Shown here: positions 47,427 through 51,777 of the stretch, piece by piece
Numbering within the stretch: the first letter of the stretch is position 1
Layout of the letters: each line of letters opens with the position of its first letter
From: Methylobacterium bullatum
GTDB taxonomy: Bacteria; Pseudomonadota; Alphaproteobacteria; Rhizobiales; Beijerinckiaceae
Direction: 5' to 3'
Length of the DNA stretch: 51,777 bases
NCBI RefSeq assembly: GCF_014845095.1
Contig: NZ_NKUG01000111.1
Coordinates: 1-51,777, forward strand
Notes under the pieces: generated by a model
Seen by the model: the letters and a program-made list of their open reading frames with translations, nothing else
What the model was told of the DNA's origin: nothing
Database searches by the model: none
Position numbers and translations under genes: made by a program

Positions 47427-47852
47427 TCAGACAGACAGGGCGAGCCGCTCGGCCGCCCGGCGCAGGTCTCCGGCCGGCACCGCACCGTAGCGTTCCTCGA
47501 ACGTCCGTTGCGCCTGCTCCCAAAAAGGCTGCGCCTCCTCGATGCGTTTTTGGCCGGCCTCCGTGAGGGTGAGGGAGCGCGTGCGGCCGTCCCGTCCCGG
47601 ACCGGCGGCGATAAGACCGTCCCGGGTGAGCGGATGCAGGGCACGGCCCATCGTGGTGCGGTCCATCACCATGATGTCGGCAAAGCCGTTGATGGAGATC
47701 GGCCCGACACGGCCGAGACCGCGCAACAGACCGTACTGGCTGGTGCGCAGGCCGGTCGGCGCGAGATGCTGGTCGTAATGCTGAGTCAGCCGGCGCGACG
47801 CCTGGCGAAGGGCGAGGCAGTGGCACGGTGACACCGGTGCCGGACGGTCCAT
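47427..47852 (-). CDS. MarR-family transcriptional regulator
   Basis: The protein has 141 residues and a winged-helix MarR domain: recognition helix region ISINGFADIMVMDRTTMGRALHPLTRDG and wing PGRDGRTRSLTLTEAG. It is divergent from the MFS transporter across 158 bases, a classic layout in which a MarR repressor controls a drug or metabolite efflux gene. The 8-base palindrome GCATATGC at 47914-47921 lies between them. Confidence 0.91.
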   Translation of the reverse strand: MDRPAPVSPCHCLALRQASRRLTQHYDQHLAPTGLRTSQYGLLRGLGRVGPISINGFADIMVMDRTTMGRALHPLTRDGLIAAGPGRDGRTRSLTLTEAGQKRIEEAQPFWEQAQRTFEERYGAVPAGDLRRAAERLALSV

Positions 47853-47913
47853 CGCGAAAAGTCCTCGAGGAATGGGTCACGGGGTCTGCGGACGACGCGC
47901 TTGTGTAAAGCGT

Positions 47914-47921
47914 GCATATGC
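47914..47921. promoter_or_regulatory. Candidate MarR operator
   Basis: GCATATGC is a perfect palindrome within GCGTGCATATGCGC, in the GC-rich divergent region between marR and the MFS gene. It is short, so support is limited. Confidence 0.35.
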
Positions 47922-48009
47922 GCCTAAGCAAGGGTCGACCGCGTCGCGGTGCCGGGCATGCCCGCCCGGTGATCCCACCGAACCAGCATGCGGAACCCGA
48001 AGAGGCCGT

Positions 48010-49332
48010 ATGACCATCACCGCTCCCTTCGGGTCGTTGTCGAACGCCGTTGCCGCGCCGCTTGCCCGCCGCAACGTCCATTACGGCTGGGTCGTCGCCG
48101 GCGTCACCTTCCTCACCATGCTGGTGACGGCCGGCGCCGTTGGCGCACCGGGCGTGCTGATCCTGCCCTTGCAGAAGGAGTTCGGCTGGGACACGGCGAC
48201 GATCTCCTCGGCGCTGGCCGTGCGCTTCGTCCTGTTCGGATTGATGGGGCCTTTCGCGGCCCAGCTGATGAACCGCTACGGCCCGCGCCGCATCGTGCTC
48301 CTGGCGCTTCTGCTCATCGTCGGGGGGCTCCTCACCTCCCTGTTCATGAGCGAGGTCTGGCAGCTGGTCATGCTCTGGGGCGTCGTCGTCGGCATCGGCA
48401 CGGGGCTCACCGCCCTGGTGCTCGGCGCCACCATCGCGACCCGCTGGTTCTCGCGCTCGCGCGGCCTCGTGGTCGGTCTCCTCACCGCCAGTTCGGCCAC
48501 CGGCCAGCTCATCGTGCTGCCGCTCCTCGCCGCCCTCACCGAACATCTCGGCTGGCGCGCCGCACTCCTGGTGATCTGCGGGCTGCTGCTCACGGCGGGG
48601 CTCGCCGTCACGGCGCTGTTGCGGGACCGGCCGGAGGACATGGATCTGGCCCCCTATGGCGAGACCGCAGTTACCGGTACCGCTCCGCCGCCGGTCGTGA
48701 GCGGCTCCGCCCTCGGAGCCCTGGCGGAGGCGTCGCGCACGGGTGTGTTCTGGGTGCTCTTCGCCACGTTCTTCATCTGCGGGGCCAGCACCAACGGGCT
48801 GATCCAGACCCACTTCATCCCCCTCTGCGCCGATTACGGCATCGGCCCGGTCCAGGGGGCGAGCGTGCTGGCGGCGATGGGCGTGTTCGACTTCATCGGC
48901 ACGGTGGCGTCGGGCTGGCTCTCCGACCGCTACGACAACCGCTGGCTCCTGTTCTGGTATTACGGCCTGCGCGGCCTCTCGCTGATGTTCCTGCCGTTCT
49001 CCGACTTCTCCTTCGTCGGCCTGTCTGTCTTCGCCGCTTTCTATGGGCTCGACTGGATCGCCACGGTGCCGCCCACCGTGCGGCTCACCGCCGCCCGGTT
49101 CGGGCGCGAGAAGGCGAACCTCGTCTTCGGCTGGGTGTTCGCGGGTCACCAGCTCGGGGCCGCCACCATCGCCTACGGCGCCGGCCTGTCACGCACCGCC
49201 CTGTCGAGCTACCTGCCGGCCTTCTTCGCCGCCGGCGCCCTGTGCATCCTCGCCGCCATCCTGGTCCTGACCCTGTCCCGTCCGGGAGACCGGCCGGACG
49301 CATCGCCCGCCGCCCTGCCGGTCCGGGGGTAG
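48010..49332 (+). CDS. MFS transporter
   Basis: The protein has 440 residues from the ATG at 48010; the frame is open to 47872. It is a twelve-helix major facilitator. It begins NVHYGWVVAGVTFLTMLVTAG and has LMNRYGPRR in the loop 2-3 signature position and SDRYDNR in the second half. The pattern is that of the anion/monocarboxylate-type MFS_1 group, with YGWVVAGV typical of oxalate/monocarboxylate-like members. The substrate is unknown. It is probably controlled by the divergent MarR. Confidence 0.9.
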   Translation: MTITAPFGSLSNAVAAPLARRNVHYGWVVAGVTFLTMLVTAGAVGAPGVLILPLQKEFGWDTATISSALAVRFVLFGLMGPFAAQLMNRYGPRRIVLLALLLIVGGLLTSLFMSEVWQLVMLWGVVVGIGTGLTALVLGATIATRWFSRSRGLVVGLLTASSATGQLIVLPLLAALTEHLGWRAALLVICGLLLTAGLAVTALLRDRPEDMDLAPYGETAVTGTAPPPVVSGSALGALAEASRTGVFWVLFATFFICGASTNGLIQTHFIPLCADYGIGPVQGASVLAAMGVFDFIGTVASGWLSDRYDNRWLLFWYYGLRGLSLMFLPFSDFSFVGLSVFAAFYGLDWIATVPPTVRLTAARFGREKANLVFGWVFAGHQLGAATIAYGAGLSRTALSSYLPAFFAAGALCILAAILVLTLSRPGDRPDASPAALPVRG

Positions 49333-49343
49333 GGATGCACGGG

Positions 49344-49880
49344 TCACAGGATCTGCAGCCGGGTGTGCGGCCCGAGGCGCCGCAGTAGCCGGACGAGGTC
49401 GCCTCGCTTCACCGCGACGCAGCCCTCCGTCGGCAGGTATCCCGCCCGTGCCACATGGAGGAAGATCGCCGAGCCGCGCCCCGGCCGGATCGGCTGGCGG
49501 TTGTAGTCGAGATCGACGACGAGGTCGTAGAGACCGTCCTCCCGCCACATCCGCTCCGCGCTGACACCGGGGGCGGGTAGGACGATCGGCCGGTTGTAGC
49601 GCCGGTCGCGCGGGTCGTCGCACCAGCCGTCGTTCTGTCGCGTCCGGCGCAGAGCCAGCGCGGTGCGGGGGCGGGCCCCGAAATGGTCCGGGCGATAGGC
49701 CCCGGCCCGCAGGCGGAAGACGCCCCGCGGGGACAGGCCGTCTCCTTCGCGCTTGACCTGACCGATGCCGGAGCGGCCGAGCGCGCAGGGAATGACCGCA
49801 TTGGCGGCGAGAATCTGCCCGCGAGTGGGATCACTCACCAGCCGGCGGACGCGGATGCGAGAGAGGGTCAAACGGATCAT
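49344..49880 (-). CDS. L,D-transpeptidase (YkuD) fold protein
   Basis: The protein has 178 residues from the ATG at 49880; the frame is open to 49952. The YkuD catalytic region has HVARAGYLPTEGCVAV, with His142 and the nucleophile Cys154 in TEGC. Such enzymes form 3-3 peptidoglycan crosslinks or anchor proteins. No signal peptide or membrane helix is visible at the N terminus, so the usual periplasmic role is not assured from the sequence. It is convergent with the MFS gene with only an 11-base gap. Confidence 0.88.
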   Translation of the reverse strand: MIRLTLSRIRVRRLVSDPTRGQILAANAVIPCALGRSGIGQVKREGDGLSPRGVFRLRAGAYRPDHFGARPRTALALRRTRQNDGWCDDPRDRRYNRPIVLPAPGVSAERMWREDGLYDLVVDLDYNRQPIRPGRGSAIFLHVARAGYLPTEGCVAVKRGDLVRLLRRLGPHTRLQIL

Positions 49881-50151
49881 GTCGGCCTTATCGACCGGAC
49901 AGACCGGCCCGAGCCAGTCCATTCCTGAGGCGGCGATGCGCGACGACGGCACCCATGCGAAACTTTTTCGGGGGTCGAACCGTCACGGACGTGCATACTC
50001 CGCCTCCGGCGCGCCCTCGTTCAAGGTTCTGACATAAACCCGCCATCACTCTGCTGTGTAGGCTCGCGGCCGACGAAGCGGTCGTCTCTCAAGTTTTCGG
50101 GATCGGCCCGTTCGGGCACATCCCTGTTGCGTGTGAAAGTATCCCCGGCCG

Positions 50152-50838
50152 ATGTCGACCACCCATCGCCTTCTCGTCTGCGACGACGACGAGTCCCTGC
50201 GCGAAACCTTGATCGAACAACTCGACCTGTACGAGGAGTTCGTCACCGTCAGCGCGGAGGACGGGAAATCCGCCCTCGCCCGCGTGGCCGAGGATCGGAT
50301 CGATCTCGCGATCATGGATGTCGGCCTGCCGGACATGGATGGGCGCGAAGCGGTGCGGACCATGCGCCGCAACGGTTATCGCGGCCCGGTCATCATGCTG
50401 AGCGCGCAGGATTCGGAAGAAGACACGGTGGAGGGCCTGGAAGCGGGCGCCAACGATTATGTCGCCAAGCCGTTCAAGTTCGCGGTGCTCCTCGCGCGCA
50501 TCCGCGCGCATCTGCGCAGCCACGAGGCCAGCGAGGACGCCGTCTTCCAGATTGGCCCCTACACCTTCCGCCCCGGCGCCAAGCTCCTCATCTGTGAGCG
50601 TGGCTCGAAGCTGAAGCTCACCGAGAAGGAGACGGCGATCCTGCGCTTCCTCTACCGCGCCGGCCGCGAGGTGGTGGGCCGCGACACGTTGCTGGCCGAG
50701 GTCTGGGGCTACAACGCGCAGGTCACCACGCATACGCTGGAGACCCACATCTACCGCCTGCGCCAGAAGATCGAGCCGAACCCGGCCGTCACCGCCATCC
50801 TCGTGACGGAAGGCGGTGGCTACAAGTTGCTGCCCTGA
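50152..50838 (+). CDS. OmpR/PhoB-family response regulator
   Basis: The protein has 228 residues. The receiver domain has CDDDE (10-14), phospho-acceptor Asp56 (IMDVGLPDMDG), Ser84 and Lys106 (VAKPFKF). The C-terminal winged helix (about 125-228) has LTEKETAILRFLYRA, VVGRDTLLAEVWGYN and the recognition helix THTLETHIYRLRQKIE. The closest style is a conserved alphaproteobacterial regulator whose kinase is not adjacent. No kinase gene occurs in the window. Confidence 0.93.
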   Translation: MSTTHRLLVCDDDESLRETLIEQLDLYEEFVTVSAEDGKSALARVAEDRIDLAIMDVGLPDMDGREAVRTMRRNGYRGPVIMLSAQDSEEDTVEGLEAGANDYVAKPFKFAVLLARIRAHLRSHEASEDAVFQIGPYTFRPGAKLLICERGSKLKLTEKETAILRFLYRAGREVVGRDTLLAEVWGYNAQVTTHTLETHIYRLRQKIEPNPAVTAILVTEGGGYKLLP

Positions 50839-50841
50839 GGA

Positions 50842-51063
50842 TCAGGCGGCCGCATTCGGCGCATCACCGCCGGATGTGTGGAAGGCGGCGATTTCCCGAA
50901 TCAGGTCGCGTTGCTGCTCGATGACGAGATCGGACAAGATTTCGTCGTCGTTCCCATCGATGACCGACAGCAGGCGGATATCCGGATATCGGCCCTCGAA
51001 GAAGACGAGGACCTCGGATTGCGCATAGGGATCGTTCGGATCCAGGCAGAAGTGATTGGACAC
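50842..51063 (-). CDS. Small hypothetical protein
   Basis: The protein has 73 residues (SNHFCLDPNDPYAQSEVLVFF at the start). It has ordinary codon use and an acidic, mixed composition unlike shadow frames. It is convergent with the response regulator with a 3-base gap. No domain was recognised. Confidence 0.6.
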   Translation of the reverse strand: MSNHFCLDPNDPYAQSEVLVFFEGRYPDIRLLSVIDGNDDEILSDLVIEQQRDLIREIAAFHTSGGDAPNAAA

Positions 51064-51221
51064 CGGAATTTCCGTCTTCGTCGCCCTCGGGAGACGCGTC
51101 TATCCACCGGTTTCATGACATCCGTTTGATCGACGCTCCGTCCCTGCGCGGGCGCGGCGCCGGATTTCCCCCCTCGCCCGCCTTCGGCTAAGGCTAGCTC
51201 CTCCGGAGGGACGCCTCCGTC

Positions 51222-51692
51222 TTGAGGGAGCGGACGGCATTGGGGCTCGACGACGACATCGCGATCCTGGCGGCGGCCCCCCTGTTCAGCTTCATGGCGC
51301 GGGACGCCCTGAGGCTGCTCTCCTTTGCCGCTGAGCGTCGCAGCCTGACGCCGGGGGACGTGCTGTTCGCCCGCAACGAGCGCAGCGATGGCGGATACGT
51401 CGTCATGTCCGGAACGGTCGAACTGGCGCCGCGTGGCGCCGGTGCCGAGCCCGTCAGGGTCGGCCGCTCCGCCCTGATCGGGCAGATGGCGCTGTTCCTG
51501 CGCGGCGAGCGCCCCACCGATGCCCATGCCGTCACGGCGGCGGAGGTCGTCCGCATCACGCCCACGCTGATGCGCCGGGTGCTCGAAGAATTTCCCGATG
51601 CGGCCGAGGCGATCCATGCCGCCCTTCATGACGACCTCGGTACGTTGATCGAGGATCTCGACGGCGTGCGCGCCAGGATCGACGCCATCTGA
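51222..51692 (+). CDS. Cyclic-nucleotide-binding-domain protein
   Basis: The protein has 156 residues from a TTG at 51222 (another TTG lies at 51240). It is a single cNMP-binding beta-roll with LTPGDVLFARNERSDGGYVVMSGTVEL and IGQMALFLRGERPTDAHAVT, where the phosphate-binding cassette of cAMP binders is expected (usually GE-x-ALL-x-RSA; here GQ-x-ALFLRGERPTDA). No DNA-binding domain follows. It may bind a nucleotide or be a degenerate sensor. Confidence 0.82.
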   Translation: MRERTALGLDDDIAILAAAPLFSFMARDALRLLSFAAERRSLTPGDVLFARNERSDGGYVVMSGTVELAPRGAGAEPVRVGRSALIGQMALFLRGERPTDAHAVTAAEVVRITPTLMRRVLEEFPDAAEAIHAALHDDLGTLIEDLDGVRARIDAI

Positions 51693-51777
51693 CATCGTAT
51701 CGTCCTCTCGCCGGACGCACGATCTGGCAAAACCTGCCGGGACGGGCCAAAAGTCTTCCGTCCCTCAACACTCTTCC

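Overview
The window is a GC-rich, gene-dense chromosomal segment from an alphaproteobacterium, most likely of the Hyphomicrobiales and possibly Methylobacteriaceae-like. This is inferred from gene order and protein style, not from a marker search. It carries the rho / mnmE / mnmG / rsmG / parA / parB / holA / lptE / leuS neighbourhood that lies near the replication origin in alphaproteobacteria, and the aroK-aroB-CNNM and xerD group. I see no tRNA, rRNA, CRISPR array, prophage or transposase.

Layout. 1-13.5 kb: an Smr-domain protein (cut by the window edge), rho and mnmE on the plus strand, facing a minus-strand train leuS-lptE-holA-mnmG-rsmG-parA-parB. A perfect parS site lies inside rsmG and a degraded copy inside leuS. 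12.8-18 kb: a YggS-type PLP protein, a divergent PEP-carboxylase-family protein, a Lys-Pro-repeat exported protein and a DUF985 cupin. 18.2-23 kb: aroK, aroB and a CNNM/CBS protein on the minus strand, and a 50-residue membrane protein coupled to xerD on the plus strand. 23-29 kb: a PAS-HTH regulator behind an AT-richer spacer, an AI-2E-family permease, moaE, a double hexapeptide-repeat protein, a DUF3108 protein and a PNPOx-like flavoprotein. 29-37.5 kb: a TetR regulator divergent from a three-domain LplT-PlsC-Aas lysophospholipid recycling protein, then bioF, an unknown polytopic membrane protein and bioA. 37.5-39.6 kb: a lone receiver domain, a MarR regulator and two small envelope proteins. 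40-47.4 kb: ileS, lspA, an exported hypothetical protein and an M16 peptidase pair (one active, one lacking the zinc motif). 47.4-51.7 kb: a divergent MarR/MFS pair, an L,D-transpeptidase-fold protein, an OmpR-family response regulator, a small hypothetical protein and a cyclic-nucleotide-binding-domain protein.

Most of the region is housekeeping: transcription termination, tRNA modification and charging, chromosome segregation, outer-membrane and lipoprotein biogenesis, and the shikimate and biotin pathways. I found no convincing wholly new multi-gene system. The items most worth checking are the parS sites with the apparent inversion of the mnmG-parB block, holA with only a CTG start, the PEP carboxylase relative with altered catalytic loops, the paired operator-like palindromes at the tetR/lplT-aas promoter, the lspA ribosome-binding site inside a hairpin, and the palindromic repeat inside the 3' end of bioF.
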